Source of the DNA: Bradyrhizobium canariense
GTDB taxonomy: Bacteria > Pseudomonadota > Alphaproteobacteria > Rhizobiales > Xanthobacteraceae
DNA: 64,000 nucleotides
Direction: 5' to 3'
Assembly: GCF_018130465.1 (NCBI RefSeq)
Contig: NZ_JAFCKJ010000003.1
Span: 558,001-622,000, forward strand
Under the pieces are notes generated by a model. The model was not told where the DNA came from. It made no database searches and saw nothing but the letters and a program-made list of their open reading frames with translations. This document shows, piece by piece, positions 15,347-25,049 of the stretch; within the stretch, counting starts at the first letter, position 1; each line of letters starts with the position of its first letter. Made by a program: the position numbers and the translations under genes.

Positions 15347-17203
15347 ATGAAACGACTACTTCTCGCCTCGACCATCGTGGCCGGTTGGACGGCGCTCGGC
15401 CCGCAGGCCATTGCGCACGGACTGCCTCCGGGCGGCGTTGCCCCGCGCTCGTCCTGCACGGCCCTGACCGGCCTCACATTGCCGAACACGCAGATCCTGA
15501 GCGCAACCCAGAAATCGGGTTATTGCAACGTGATCGGCATCATCAACAAGCGCGTCTCGACCCAGGACCCCGACCGCTTCACCTACGGAATCGGCTTTGC
15601 GCTCAACCTGCCCAATACCTGGCATGGCCGTTTCGAGATGATGGGCGGCGGCGGCACCGATGGCAGCCTCCAGCCCGACCCGCAAGGCGCCGCCGGCGTC
15701 GAGCTCGGCCAGGGCTGGGCCGTCGCGGCCGATGACGGCGGCCACGAAGACAGCGCCAGCAACGTCGTCGGCGGCCATCAGGACGACGATGCCAATGCCG
15801 GCGGCTCGGCGCATTTCGCGATCGATGCCCAGGCCCGCAGGGACTACGGCTACAACGGCATCGAGAAGACCGCGACGATCTCGAAGCAGATCATCGCCTA
15901 TTTCTACGGCTTCGAGACCGTCCACTCCTACATCATGGGATGCTCGAACGGCGGTCGTGACGCGATGGTCGCCTCGCAGCGATCGCCCTGGCTGTTCGAC
16001 GGCGTGATCTCGCAAAATCCCGGCTTCAACCTGCCGCAGGCGGGCATCGCGGAGGCCTGGAACGAGCAGGCGCTCGGCAAGCTTGCAACCAGCACCGACA
16101 TCAACGGGCAGCCGTTCATTCCCGACACGTTTCCGCAGCAGGACCTCCAGGTGGCCTCGGCCGCGATCCTGAGCGCCTGCGACGCCCTCGACGGGCTGGT
16201 CGACGGGATCATCGACAATTATCACGCCTGCACGGCGAAGAAGGTGTATCCGACGCTCGCCAATTACACCTGCGGCACCGGCTCGCACGGCAGCACGCCG
16301 CATGGCGGCACCTGCCTGACCGGCGCGCAAGTGGACGCGCTAAAGAAGATCTATGCCGGCCCCGTCAACTCGAAGGGCGCGCGGCTCTATTCGAACTGGT
16401 TCTGGGATGCCGGCATCTGGACGCCGCCCACCGCGCCCGGCGCGGGCTGGGGTTTCTGGAACGTCGTCACTGCACCGGTGCCGGGCGTCAACACCGCGAT
16501 CAATTTGACGCTCGGCGCGGGCGCGATCCCGATGATCTTCCAGACGCCGCCTGTGGTCACGCCGGTCAACGGGCCGAACGGCCAGGAAGCCTTCGTGTTC
16601 CACTTCAACTTCGACACCGACGCGCCGAAGATCTTCACCAGGACACAGGCCTATCCGGAAAGCGCGATGGACTTCATGGCCGCGGTCTCGACAGACCTGC
16701 GTCCGTTCAGGGCGCGCGGCGGCAAGCTGATCATCTCCTCCTCCGTCAATGACGGCATCTTCTCCGGCGCCGCCATCGCGCGTTGGTATCGCAACATGGA
16801 CAGGCACACGGGCGGGCGCGCGACCGATTTCGCCCGGCTGTTCATGGTGCCGAACATGGCTCATTGCGGCGGTGGCGCTGCCACGACGAGCTTCGCCGTG
16901 AACGAGCTCAAGGCCATCACCGACTGGGTCGAGAACGACATCGCACCGGAGCGCATCGTTGCGACCAATACCAACGCCACCTCGCCCTATCCGACCGGGG
17001 GAGTTTTTGATCCACGAATTGCGATGAACTTCCCGACCGGCGGCACACGGCCGCTGTGCGTCTATCCGAAGATCGCCGCTTACAAGGGCAGCGGCATGAC
17101 CAACGACGCCGGCAATTTCGCCTGCATCGACCCTGGCTTCAAACCGGGCGGCGACCACGACTTCCATGACGATGACGACGGACGCGGAGACGACAGGCAC
17201 TGA
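15347..17203 (+). CDS. Secreted tannase / feruloyl esterase family hydrolase
   Basis: 618 residues. Residues 1-23 are a signal peptide (A-I-A-H). The tannase/feruloyl esterase fold is shown by the nucleophile elbow G-C-S-N-G-G-R near 201, the conserved cysteines expected to bridge the active site, and a late histidine in M-A-H-C-G-G-G near 506. The family cleaves gallate, ferulate or similar phenolic esters outside the cytoplasm. A curious Asp/His-rich tail (D-H-D-F-H-D-D-D-D-G-R-G-D-D-R-H) could bind metal. GGGAGG precedes the ATG. The divergent MarR regulator and the palindrome at 15020 suggest induction by a phenolic product. Confidence 0.9.
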   Translation: MKRLLLASTIVAGWTALGPQAIAHGLPPGGVAPRSSCTALTGLTLPNTQILSATQKSGYCNVIGIINKRVSTQDPDRFTYGIGFALNLPNTWHGRFEMMGGGGTDGSLQPDPQGAAGVELGQGWAVAADDGGHEDSASNVVGGHQDDDANAGGSAHFAIDAQARRDYGYNGIEKTATISKQIIAYFYGFETVHSYIMGCSNGGRDAMVASQRSPWLFDGVISQNPGFNLPQAGIAEAWNEQALGKLATSTDINGQPFIPDTFPQQDLQVASAAILSACDALDGLVDGIIDNYHACTAKKVYPTLANYTCGTGSHGSTPHGGTCLTGAQVDALKKIYAGPVNSKGARLYSNWFWDAGIWTPPTAPGAGWGFWNVVTAPVPGVNTAINLTLGAGAIPMIFQTPPVVTPVNGPNGQEAFVFHFNFDTDAPKIFTRTQAYPESAMDFMAAVSTDLRPFRARGGKLIISSSVNDGIFSGAAIARWYRNMDRHTGGRATDFARLFMVPNMAHCGGGAATTSFAVNELKAITDWVENDIAPERIVATNTNATSPYPTGGVFDPRIAMNFPTGGTRPLCVYPKIAAYKGSGMTNDAGNFACIDPGFKPGGDHDFHDDDDGRGDDRH

Positions 17204-17287
17204 CCGCGCGCAAGCTCGTCAGCAAGCTCAACAAGCACGGCGCGCGGGTCTGCCGCGTGCCGCATTCGCGAGAGTACGCCCCAATCT

Positions 17288-17367
17288 CGTCATTGCGAGC
17301 GCAGCGAAGCAATCCAGTCCGTCTCCGCGGAAAGACTCTGGATTGCTTCGCTGCGCTCGCAATGACG
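17288..17367. repeat. Palindromic repeat, family B (CGTCATTGCGAGCG type, copy 1)
   Basis: CGTCATTGCGAGCGCAGCGA opens and its complement TCGCTGCGCTCGCAATGACG closes an 80-base imperfect palindrome, with an inner GCAATCCAG/CTGGATTGC pair. A second copy is at 58135-58221, and the core also appears in the hairpin at 6589-6618. It is intergenic, between the tannase gene and the convergent DUF982-like gene. Confidence 0.85.
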
Positions 17368-17386
17368 GGATGGAAGAAGCGCGCTC

Positions 17387-17656
17387 CTAGAGCAGCTTGG
17401 CACTCACAAACAGCGCGCGCACGGCGTTGGTCGCCTGCACGACGAGCATGGCGTTGTCGGCGGCGCCTTCGAGCGCAGCGACCGCGTCTTCATGCAACGA
17501 ACGGAATTCCATCCACTCGACCGATTTGAAATTGGTGAGGAATTGATAGGCCTGGCCGACGGTCTCAATCGCCAGCGTGTCGCCGTTCAGCTTGATCTTG
17601 AACGTCGTACGCAGCGGGGTCTCGGAACTTTGCGGATCACTCACTTTGCGGATCAC
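17387..17656 (-). CDS. Small DUF982-like protein
   Basis: 89 residues. The order of elements (a short strand I-K-L-N-G-D-T-L-A-I-E, a T-V-G-Q-A-Y-Q-F-L helix, a V-E-W region, an acidic helix, and a final helix A-V-R-A-L-F-V-S-A) matches the Rhizobiales DUF982 family in outline. The function is unknown. The first residues (M-I-R-K-V-S-D-P-Q-S-S-E-T) look disordered, and a later start is possible. The family assignment is tentative. Confidence 0.6.
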   Translation of the reverse strand: MIRKVSDPQSSETPLRTTFKIKLNGDTLAIETVGQAYQFLTNFKSVEWMEFRSLHEDAVAALEGAADNAMLVVQATNAVRALFVSAKLL

Positions 17657-17726
17657 TCATGGGCTGCTTCTGAACGATGACGGCTTAACGAAGGGAAAAC
17701 GGCAGCCCCGCCGTGACAGGCAAATA

Positions 17727-18746
17727 TCAGGAGTCGGTGCTCGCGCGCTGCGAAGCGGTCGACGATCCGCTCAGGCTCGGCACCACGACCAGGCGGTTGA
17801 ACTCACCGTTGTCGTAGGCCTTCATGAACCGATCATAATCCTTGATCGAAACGCAGCCGTTGGAGTCACCGCGCGGCCCGAGCATGAAGTTGTGGGTGAG
17901 AAGGCCGACGCGGCCGAGCGCGCTGGTGCCATCAGTGGGCGTCAGGCGCAGCGCACGGACGCCGTGGAACAGCTTTTCGCGCGGCTTCAGGTCGTAGGTC
18001 GCGGGCGGGGTCGCACCGACCATGCGCTGGTCGACGTGCTGAGGATCGTCCATCAGCGCGCCCATGCCGGAATGCGCTTCCAGCGCGATGCCACTCGGCA
18101 GGTAAAGCGCCTTGGCCGAGATGTCATAGACCGCCGTCCGCGAATCGTAGCCGAGCGCGGCGAGATCCGGCGCCTTGCCGAACAGGCCGCTGTCGGGCGT
18201 CAGCGAGGCCAGCTTGATCTTGTCGGTGAATTTTTCGAAGAAGCTGCGGTTGTCGACCCGGGGATTGGTCTCGGCATAAGCCTGGCTCGAGGCGATCTGG
18301 GCGGAGAAGTCCGCCTGGGGCGGGCGCGAGCGCGGCATCGGGACGGCGTCAGCACGCTGCGAGAGTCTCGTCTCCTCGGACAAGTGCCGGTCGTCGTCGG
18401 TCAGGCTCGAGCGCCAGTCCTCGCCCTGGAGCTTCTGGGCGAGCATCGCCTTGGCGTCGCGCAACTTGAGCTGGACTGCATTGACCGCGGAGCGCTCCAG
18501 CGTCCGCAGGCCGAGCTCGCGGGCGGGCGGGCTGCCCGACGCCGAAGCGAAACGATCATCGAATGAAGGGGCATTGGCCGGCGGCAGTGCGGCGGTGACC
18601 AGCGAGGCCGAATCACCGATATCCGCGACCCAGGCGGCAGCGCCCAGCGCCAGCGCGACGGCGGCCAAAGACAGCAGAATCGCCTCGGCCCGCCCAATAC
18701 GGCGGCGCGACAATAGCCTCTCGGCTTGTGCGCGGTCGGAAACCAT
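17727..18746 (-). CDS. Tlde1-domain (DUF2778) L,D-transpeptidase-like protein
   Basis: 339 residues starting at ATG 18746 behind GGGGAT. A transmembrane helix lies near 20-43 (A-I-L-L-S-L-A-A-V-A-L-A), followed by about 170 residues of variable, probably disordered sequence. The C-terminal domain (about 200-325) has the Tlde1 signature: Y-D-I-S-A-K-A-L-Y-L-P-S-G, an E-A-H-S-G-M-G strand, and the catalytic pair H-N-F-M-L-G and S-N-G-C-V-S-I. Tlde1 enzymes cut or exchange peptidoglycan tetrapeptides, and some are type VI effectors. Here the membrane anchor and the lack of an immunity gene suggest a cell-wall housekeeping role. Confidence 0.88.
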   Translation of the reverse strand: MVSDRAQAERLLSRRRIGRAEAILLSLAAVALALGAAAWVADIGDSASLVTAALPPANAPSFDDRFASASGSPPARELGLRTLERSAVNAVQLKLRDAKAMLAQKLQGEDWRSSLTDDDRHLSEETRLSQRADAVPMPRSRPPQADFSAQIASSQAYAETNPRVDNRSFFEKFTDKIKLASLTPDSGLFGKAPDLAALGYDSRTAVYDISAKALYLPSGIALEAHSGMGALMDDPQHVDQRMVGATPPATYDLKPREKLFHGVRALRLTPTDGTSALGRVGLLTHNFMLGPRGDSNGCVSIKDYDRFMKAYDNGEFNRLVVVPSLSGSSTASQRASTDS

Positions 18747-18858
18747 CAGATCCCCAAAATCGACCCCCGGGGGAACCCACCCCCACCCGGAGACTCTGTA
18801 CCAGCTACCACATTGGGAGCCAAAAGTTAGGCATAATCGCGGCCGGCAAGGGTCCGGC

Positions 18859-18900
18859 AAGCCATTCCCAAGCCATTCCCAAGCCATTCCAAGGTATTCC
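18859..18900 (+). repeat. Short tandem repeat ending at a start codon
   Basis: Three 11-base units AAGCCATTCCC (the third ends A) are followed by a variant AAGGTATTCC, which abuts the ATG at 18901. The array occupies the place where the ribosome-binding site of the DUF1810 gene should be, and no Shine-Dalgarno sequence is visible there. Confidence 0.75.
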
Positions 18901-19341
18901 ATGACCGATCCTTTCGACCTAGTACGGTTTGTCCGGGCCCAGGACCCCGTCTATCGCGACATCCAGGGGGAGCTGACCCGGGGCCGAAAGCAGAGCCACT
19001 GGATGTGGTACGTCTTCCCACAGGTCGCGGGCCTCGGCTTCAGCGCCATGTCGCAGCGCTACGCCATCGCCTCCCGCGCCGAGGCCAAGGCTTACCTCGC
19101 CCACCCCATCCTCGGCCCGCGCCTGATCGAATGCACCCGCCTCGTGCTTGCCGTCGAAGGCCGGACTATCAACGCCATCCTGGGCGCGCCCGATGACGCC
19201 AAATTCCGCTCGTCGATGACGCTGTTCGACGCGGTGTCCGATCAGCCCGTTTTCGACGAGGCGCTCGCGCGATATTTCTCGGGCGAGCACGATCAGGCGA
19301 CGCTCGATATCCTCGCGGCCCTTGACCGGAAGTCCAAGTGA
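18901..19341 (+). CDS. DUF1810 family protein
   Basis: 146 residues. The DUF1810 pattern is complete: F-D-L-x-R-F-V at the start, then the diagnostic S-H-W-M-W-Y-V-F-P-Q, then S-x-x-Y-A-I near 55, and M-T-L-F-D-A-V near 115. The family is widespread and uncharacterised, predicted to be cytosolic. It is divergent from the Tlde1 gene across a 154-bp gap holding the tandem repeat. It ends 99 bp before the chemoreceptor gene. Confidence 0.9.
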   Translation: MTDPFDLVRFVRAQDPVYRDIQGELTRGRKQSHWMWYVFPQVAGLGFSAMSQRYAIASRAEAKAYLAHPILGPRLIECTRLVLAVEGRTINAILGAPDDAKFRSSMTLFDAVSDQPVFDEALARYFSGEHDQATLDILAALDRKSK

Positions 19342-19440
19342 CCGCGGTTGCCCGCGGCCACCAGCGTAAACCCGGGATTAACATCGGCTGCCTATTGTCC
19401 GGGCAAAATAATTCTCCCCGCGCCAATTGCCGGACAGATC

Positions 19441-21522
19441 ATGAAAATCGGTACGCTCCTGACCACCGCCATCGTCTCACTCTCGACCGTTGGCGGCGGC
19501 CTCGCCGTCTACGTCGCGGTGACGAAGTACCAGACGATGGAGCGGATCACCGAGGCCCAGGGGCGGCTCGCGATCGTCCGCGCCGTCAGCGACATCCCGC
19601 GCTATCTCAATCCCGAGCGCGGCTTTGCCACCAACATCCTCTATGGCCCCGCCACGGCGGACCCGGCGCAGCTCACCGAGCATGACAAGCTGCGCAAGCA
19701 GACCGACGGTGCCCGCGACAGGATGAACGGGCTGCGCAAGGACCTGCCGGGCCCGTTCGACGACGGCAACGCCCTCGGCGGCAGCATTGACGGCATCAAT
19801 TCGAAATTCACGTCGCTGCGCGAGGCCATCGACAAGGCGATGGCGGGACCGCCGGAGGCGCGCAAGGACGCGGCGAAGAAGATCGTCGCCGACAACGCCG
19901 TGCTCAACGGTAGCGTGACCGCGTTGCTCAACGAGCAGGTCCGTCGCATGGCGATCCTCAACGGCGACGCCTACCGGCAGGCCAGCTACGCCAACATCGC
20001 GATGACATTGCGCGACGTGGGCGGCTTCAACTCCAGCCTGCACAAGAATCTCGTCGGGGGCAAGAAACCGGCGACTGATACCGAGAAAGCCGAGATCAGC
20101 CGCTCGCAGGGCCGCAACGACCAGATCGTGATGGCGCTGCTGGAGTTGCGCGGCAATTCCACAACGCCGGCGAACGTCGCCGCTGCACTGGAAAAGTTCA
20201 ACGCGATCTATATCGAGGAGTTCGGTCGCGAGCTCAAGCTGGTGAAGGACGGTGCGGTCAGCGGCAAGTACGAACACGACATGGACACCTATTACGCCGC
20301 CACGCAGCGCGGCCTCAGCACCATCATCGAGGTCCGTGACGCGTTTTACGACAACGCCGAGCATGTCCTCTCCGGCGCCTCCTCCGCCGCCCACACCAGC
20401 TTCACGATTGCGCTCGTGGGTCTCCTCGCCGTGCTCATCGCCAGCGCCGGCCTCATCGTCATGGTCCGCCGCCGCGTCTGTGCCCCGATCGTCAGCCTGA
20501 CGACCCGGATGTCGCGGCTGGCCGACGGCGAGGTTGCCGAAACCATTCCCGGCGCCGAGCGTTCCGACGAAATCGGCGCGATGGCCGCGGCCGTCCAGGT
20601 GTTCAAGGACAGCATGATCCGGGCCGATCGCCTTGCGGCCGAGAAGCAGGCCGAGAACGACGGCAAGATGCGCCGCGCACAGGCGCTCGACGGGCTCACC
20701 CGCGCCTTCGAGACCAAGATCACCGAGCTTGTCGGCGGCCTGTCCCGCGCTTCATCCACCATGGAGAGCACGGCGCAGTCGATGACCTCGACGGCGGCCC
20801 AGACCAACAGCCAGGCCGCGGTCGTCGCCGCTGCCTCACAGCAGACATCGACCAACGTGCAGACGGTCGCCAGCGCCACCGAAGAGCTGACCTCTTCGAT
20901 CTCGGAGATCGGCCGTCAAGTGGCCCAATCCACCCAGATCGCAGCCCGCGCCGTCGACAACGCCCGCCGCACCGGCGACACCGCGCGTGCGCTGGCCGAG
21001 GGCGCGCAGAAGATCGGCGACGTCGTCACGCTGATCCAGAGCATCGCCGAGCAGACCAATTTGCTGGCGCTGAACGCGACCATTGAGGCCGCCCGCGCCG
21101 GCGACGCTGGCCGCGGCTTTGCGGTGGTTGCTTCCGAAGTGAAGTCGCTGGCGGGCCAGACCGCCAAGGCCACCACCGAGATCTCCGAGCAGATTTCGGC
21201 GATCCAGGCCGCGAGCGACGAGACCGTGACCGCGATCCGCAACGTCGCCGACGTGATCGGCGAGATCGACCAGATCGGCACCGCGATTGCGGCCGCGATC
21301 GAGGAACAGGGCTCGGCGACCAAGGAGATCGCCCGCAGCGTCCAGGAGGCCGCGCGCGGCACCCAGGAGGTCAACACCAACATATCGGGCGTGCAGCGCG
21401 CCGCCGACGACACCGGTGCGGCCGCGAGGGAGGTGCTGGGCGCAGCCGAGCAGCTCTCGAGCCAGTCACGCGATCTCGCCGGACAGTTCGACCGCTTCCT
21501 CGGTGAGGTCAGGGCGGCGTAA
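19441..21522 (+). CDS. Methyl-accepting chemotaxis protein, transmembrane
   Basis: 693 residues starting at ATG 19441. TM1 is about 5-27, a helical periplasmic sensor of about 290 residues follows, and TM2 is about 321-341. A HAMP domain (about 342-400) and a long signalling domain come next. The hairpin tip is intact: [18 protein letters not shown] near 536-553. There is no C-terminal CheR/CheB pentapeptide. The sensor domain matches no ligand class I can name. No che genes are nearby, so it feeds a remote array. Confidence 0.95.
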   Translation: MKIGTLLTTAIVSLSTVGGGLAVYVAVTKYQTMERITEAQGRLAIVRAVSDIPRYLNPERGFATNILYGPATADPAQLTEHDKLRKQTDGARDRMNGLRKDLPGPFDDGNALGGSIDGINSKFTSLREAIDKAMAGPPEARKDAAKKIVADNAVLNGSVTALLNEQVRRMAILNGDAYRQASYANIAMTLRDVGGFNSSLHKNLVGGKKPATDTEKAEISRSQGRNDQIVMALLELRGNSTTPANVAAALEKFNAIYIEEFGRELKLVKDGAVSGKYEHDMDTYYAATQRGLSTIIEVRDAFYDNAEHVLSGASSAAHTSFTIALVGLLAVLIASAGLIVMVRRRVCAPIVSLTTRMSRLADGEVAETIPGAERSDEIGAMAAAVQVFKDSMIRADRLAAEKQAENDGKMRRAQALDGLTRAFETKITELVGGLSRASSTMESTAQSMTSTAAQTNSQAAVVAAASQQTSTNVQTVASATEELTSSISEIGRQVAQSTQIAARAVDNARRTGDTARALAEGAQKIGDVVTLIQSIAEQTNLLALNATIEAARAGDAGRGFAVVASEVKSLAGQTAKATTEISEQISAIQAASDETVTAIRNVADVIGEIDQIGTAIAAAIEEQGSATKEIARSVQEAARGTQEVNTNISGVQRAADDTGAAAREVLGAAEQLSSQSRDLAGQFDRFLGEVRAA

Positions 21523-21527
21523 GGCGC

Positions 21528-22118
21528 TCAGTACGGCGGCGCCTTGCGCGCCCGCTGCGCCTTGGCCGCCTCGATCCACCATTCGAGATCGTCGGCGAAG
21601 CGCGGGAACGAGCGCTCCAGCGCCTTGCCGCCCTCGCCGATCGGCTCGCCCGCCTCCGACAGCGTCTGTGCGATCGGGCCGACGCCGATGGTGCTCGACA
21701 CCACCACCATGCCCATCTCCGACAAGGTGCCATGCCAGGCGGTCGAGGCACGTGCGCCGGACAGGCGGCCGGCCGAATAGCTCACGATCGCGGCCGGACG
21801 CCAGAACCACTCCTCGAGGAAGTGGTCGGTGAGATTCTTCAGGCCCGGCTGGATGCCCCAATTGTATTCGCCGGTGACGAAGACAAAACCATCGGCGCCG
21901 CGAATCTCTCCGGCCAGCTTCTCCAGCGCCTCGGGTGCGGAACCCTTGGGATATTCCTTGTACATGCGATCGAGCATCGGCAAGCCGATCGCCTTGGCGT
22001 CGATGAACACGACGTCGTCGCCGCGGCCGCGCAGGCGATCGATGACGAAATTCGCAAGGCGGATGCCCATGCGGTCGGAACGGTAGGAACCGTAGATGAC
22101 GAGAATGCGATTGCTCAT
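21528..22118 (-). CDS. NAD(P)H-dependent FMN reductase (flavodoxin-like)
   Basis: 196 residues. The flavodoxin-like phosphate loop is G-S-Y-R-S-D-R-M-G near 10, and the FMN-contact loop is G-E-Y-N-W-G-I-Q-P-G-L-K-N near 84. It reduces free FMN or quinones with NAD(P)H. The ATG at 22118 is chosen because it starts exactly at the first beta strand; upstream in-frame sequence is not protein-like. It converges on the chemoreceptor gene with 5 bp between stops. The AraC regulator behind it, on the same strand, may control it. Confidence 0.9.
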   Translation of the reverse strand: MSNRILVIYGSYRSDRMGIRLANFVIDRLRGRGDDVVFIDAKAIGLPMLDRMYKEYPKGSAPEALEKLAGEIRGADGFVFVTGEYNWGIQPGLKNLTDHFLEEWFWRPAAIVSYSAGRLSGARASTAWHGTLSEMGMVVVSSTIGVGPIAQTLSEAGEPIGEGGKALERSFPRFADDLEWWIEAAKAQRARKAPPY

Positions 22119-22168
22119 GGCCGGTAGTCTAGCACGAGTGAGGAGGCCGGCCTCAACGTTTTGACGCG

Positions 22169-23116
22169 CTAAGTTCGCCGTCCGCGTTCGAGTGTTTGCG
22201 ACGGCGTCTCGCCGAACTGGTCGCGATAGCTTCCGGAGAAGTCGCCGAGATGCCAGAAGCCGAACGCCAGCGCGACGGCCTTGACGCTGTCGGCACCGGC
22301 GAGCAGCCGCTGACGCACCAGCCACAGCCGCCGCAGGCGCAGATAGCGGTGCAGACTCATGCCGCGATAACGGCGGACGACGTCATGCATGGTGCGGACG
22401 GACAGGCCGAGCTTGCGCGCGATCTCGTCGCTGTAGATGGGCTGCGAGAGGTCGTCGGAAAGAAGCGCGCGGATATCCTGGAAGATCTTGAAGTTCCGCT
22501 CGTCATTGGGGCGCAGGGTCCAGCGCGCGGGAACGATACTTTGGAAAATTGCGTCGACAGCGCCCAGCAGAGTCTCCTTCATGGCGGCCGCCTTCAGCGG
22601 CACGTCGGGCGCATCGACCGGCTCCGACGCGGCTGCCAACACCTCCCGAACCACGCCGCGGAGCCGGTTCAAGCCCGTGGCGGTCGTTTCGAAAATCTTG
22701 AAGCTGAGGGCTGCTTGCGGCCAGCCGCGATCCGTCACCTCCGGCCTGAACACCACCGAGGCGATTTGCCGCTGCACCTCCTCGATGGTGGTGTAAGCCG
22801 CGCCGCCGCTGCCGATGACGATGACGGGTCGCGCGCGCTGCGTGCCGTTGAAGCGAACCGGCACGTCCAGGTCGTCCATCGTGAATCCGATCGCGGTGCA
22901 ATTCTCGACGAGCTGTGCATCGACGACCCGCGGAAATGCCCGCGTCAAGTTCACGTCGCAGCCGGGCAGCGACAGAATGGTCTGCTCGGCCGAAATCCTC
23001 CGTACGAAAGGCGTGAACTCGAAGTTCAGGCCTCGTATGGCATTTCGAAATTCATCGACGTCGGAGAAACGAAATATCTTTGGCGCCAGCGCCGGCGCAT
23101 CGTCAGTTCTGTTCAT
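22169..23116 (-). CDS. AraC-family transcriptional regulator
   Basis: 315 residues. The C-terminal 100 carry two helix-turn-helix motifs: I-A-R-K-L-G-L-S-V-R-T-M-H-D-V, then A-L-A-F-G-F-W-H-L-G-D-F-S-G-S-Y-R-D-Q-F-G-E-T-P. The N-terminal half looks like an AraC-binding-like sensor. The second helix departs from the usual H-F-S-R-x-F-K but keeps the G-E-T-P end. No strong ribosome-binding site precedes the ATG. It lies 50 bp upstream of the FMN reductase on the same strand, its nearest candidate target. Confidence 0.88.
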   Translation of the reverse strand: MNRTDDAPALAPKIFRFSDVDEFRNAIRGLNFEFTPFVRRISAEQTILSLPGCDVNLTRAFPRVVDAQLVENCTAIGFTMDDLDVPVRFNGTQRARPVIVIGSGGAAYTTIEEVQRQIASVVFRPEVTDRGWPQAALSFKIFETTATGLNRLRGVVREVLAAASEPVDAPDVPLKAAAMKETLLGAVDAIFQSIVPARWTLRPNDERNFKIFQDIRALLSDDLSQPIYSDEIARKLGLSVRTMHDVVRRYRGMSLHRYLRLRRLWLVRQRLLAGADSVKAVALAFGFWHLGDFSGSYRDQFGETPSQTLERGRRT

Positions 23117-23417
23117 GGCAATATGAAACTTCGCGTCGCAACAAACGCGCGTCCGGCGACGATGCCGGCCCGATTTCCCCGTTTCGGTGTCCCCTCAGTC
23201 TGAAGGAATCACTTCAAACTATGTCGATCAGTTGGCGAGCGTCGAAGTCCGAGGACAAGTCGGCGCATCAGATCTCGCCGAATTTCGATAGCGTTTCCTG
23301 CGCTGCCAGCGGTGCGGCAATACCCGGACGATCGAAATCAAAATTTCAAATTAACGTCTGTCGGGCGGAATAAGCACAGTTTGATAGTCCCAATTAATTT
23401 TGAGTCAGGCCCCTGCC

Positions 23418-24524
23418 ATGATGGCAAATTCGCCTGCTGATATTCTCGCCGAATTGGAAGAGGCGGTCGCAACGTGCCCGTCGGACCGCTGCGTACGCAT
23501 TCTCTCCGGCATGGTGCAGTTGCTCATTGGCAGCCGCGACCAGTATCGGGAATTGCTCACCAACGTGGTCGACGGTGTTCTGCTGCGATTGACGGAACGG
23601 GTCGAAGCCAGCGCACTGGTTCAGCTCAGCACGGCGCTCGCCGAGCTTGACGTGGCGCCTCCCGAAACATTGTGGCGTCTCGCCTCACACGACGATCCCG
23701 ACGTGGCGTGTCCAGTGTTGCTCAAATCGCAGGCACTCTCCGCAGCCGACCTCGAGGCTGTCATCGACTCCCGTGGCGAGCGGCATCGACGCGCGATCGC
23801 CGCCCGCAGCGACATCGCGCCGGCCGTGACCGAGGCGCTGGTCAAGCACGGCGGCCCGATCTGCCTCGCCCTGATCAAGAACCCGGGAGCGAAATTCTCC
23901 GACGCAGCCTATGCGGCGCTGATTGCCAAGGCCGACCAGGACGGCGAGATCGCGAAGGCGCTGGTGCTCCGGCCCGGCACGCCCGATTTGGTCGTGCGCA
24001 AGCTGCTCGCCGTCCCACCGGCCCGGAAGGCACCGGCCACGCCCAGCCCATCCTCCGCGGCGCCCGAGCCGGAAGCGGAGCCGGCTCCGCCAAAGCGGCC
24101 TTGCCGGGCCGACTATACGAGCGCGAGGCCGGAGATCGTCGCCCTCAACCGCATCGGCAAGCTGAACGATTCCACGTTGAACCGCTTTGCGATCCGCGGC
24201 GAGACGGCCAACCTGTTCACGGCGCTGTCGGTGCTTTCAGGGGCGCCGCTCGAAATCGTCGAGCATGTCATGAGCGACGACGATTGCGAGGGGCTGGTCA
24301 TGGCCTGCCGGGCTTCGCGGCTGAACTGGCAGACCACCCTTACCATCCTGAGCAATCGTAACGGGAAAAGGCTCTCCTATGCCGAGCGCGAACGCGCGCA
24401 ACGGATCTTCGAGACGCTGCTTCTGTCCACCAGCCAATGGACCGTGCGATGGGGGGAAATCGCTGCAAGCGCAAACACGAGCGATCCGGGAAATCGCGGC
24501 GCGAAGATGGGGGCTAGCGGATGA
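23418..24524 (+). CDS. DUF2336 domain protein
   Basis: About 368 residues, all-helical and HEAT-like, with repeating motifs such as H-D-D-P-D-V-A and R-S-D-I-A-P-A-V-T-E-A-L. These are typical of DUF2336, an alphaproteobacterial family. A Pro/Ala-rich linker near 205-225 separates it from a C-terminal helical segment. A TTG at 23400 is an alternative start. It overlaps the PilZ gene by 4 bp (ATGA), so the two are made together. This suggests a c-di-GMP-linked pair. Confidence 0.8.
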   Translation: MMANSPADILAELEEAVATCPSDRCVRILSGMVQLLIGSRDQYRELLTNVVDGVLLRLTERVEASALVQLSTALAELDVAPPETLWRLASHDDPDVACPVLLKSQALSAADLEAVIDSRGERHRRAIAARSDIAPAVTEALVKHGGPICLALIKNPGAKFSDAAYAALIAKADQDGEIAKALVLRPGTPDLVVRKLLAVPPARKAPATPSPSSAAPEPEAEPAPPKRPCRADYTSARPEIVALNRIGKLNDSTLNRFAIRGETANLFTALSVLSGAPLEIVEHVMSDDDCEGLVMACRASRLNWQTTLTILSNRNGKRLSYAERERAQRIFETLLLSTSQWTVRWGEIAASANTSDPGNRGAKMGASG

Positions 24525-24853
24525 AGTTCGACGGTCGCAAAGCGCTGCGCGTGAAAATGGATCACAGGCAGCCGGTCAATCTGATGGGCTCGGACGGCAC
24601 GTGGCGACGCAGTTGCGTTCTGCTCGACATATCGCAGAGCGGTGCAAAGGTCGAGGTCGAGGGCACGCTCGACGTGCTGCAGGCCAAGGAATTCTTCCTG
24701 CTGCTGTCGTCGACGGGGCTCGCCTACCGGCGCTGCGAACTGGCCTGGATCGACGGCACCACGGCCGGCGTGCACTTCGTCACCGCAGACGGCAAGAAGA
24801 GACCGGCCAGCGGACAGACGGCGGCAACGCGAAACGCGATTCAGAGCAGGTAG
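24521..24853 (+). CDS. PilZ-domain protein, predicted c-di-GMP receptor
   Basis: 110 residues that are essentially one PilZ domain. The R-x-x-x-R motif is R6-K-A-L-R10, and the D-I-S-x-S-G-A motif is at about 37-43. Both are needed to bind c-di-GMP and both are intact. The rest is the usual beta-barrel (V-E-V-E-G, then C-E-L-A-W-I-D and G-V-H-F). There is no output domain, so it probably signals by contact with a partner, and its coupled DUF2336 neighbour is the best candidate. Confidence 0.9.
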   Translation: MKFDGRKALRVKMDHRQPVNLMGSDGTWRRSCVLLDISQSGAKVEVEGTLDVLQAKEFFLLLSSTGLAYRRCELAWIDGTTAGVHFVTADGKKRPASGQTAATRNAIQSR

Positions 24854-25049
24854 GCCTGGAGGCCCCCCACGAATTGAACTCCAGCAAAGTCCAGGTCGAA
24901 CCGTGCTGAACGCGCGAACCTTACCGGGCCCGTCAAGCGTGACGCCCGCATCTGCGGAATGAGTGGAAAGCTGGAGAAGGCCCTGGTCGCCTCGTTCAAA
25001 CCCGTCGCGCTCACGCGGTAAGCGCGTCAGACCCGTCTCGAACGCGGAC

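Noticed and set aside
14994-15350. A 118-residue frame ahead of the tannase gene
   Set aside because: It runs through the perfect palindrome and has no ribosome-binding site or recognisable motif. The tannase start has its own GGGAGG.
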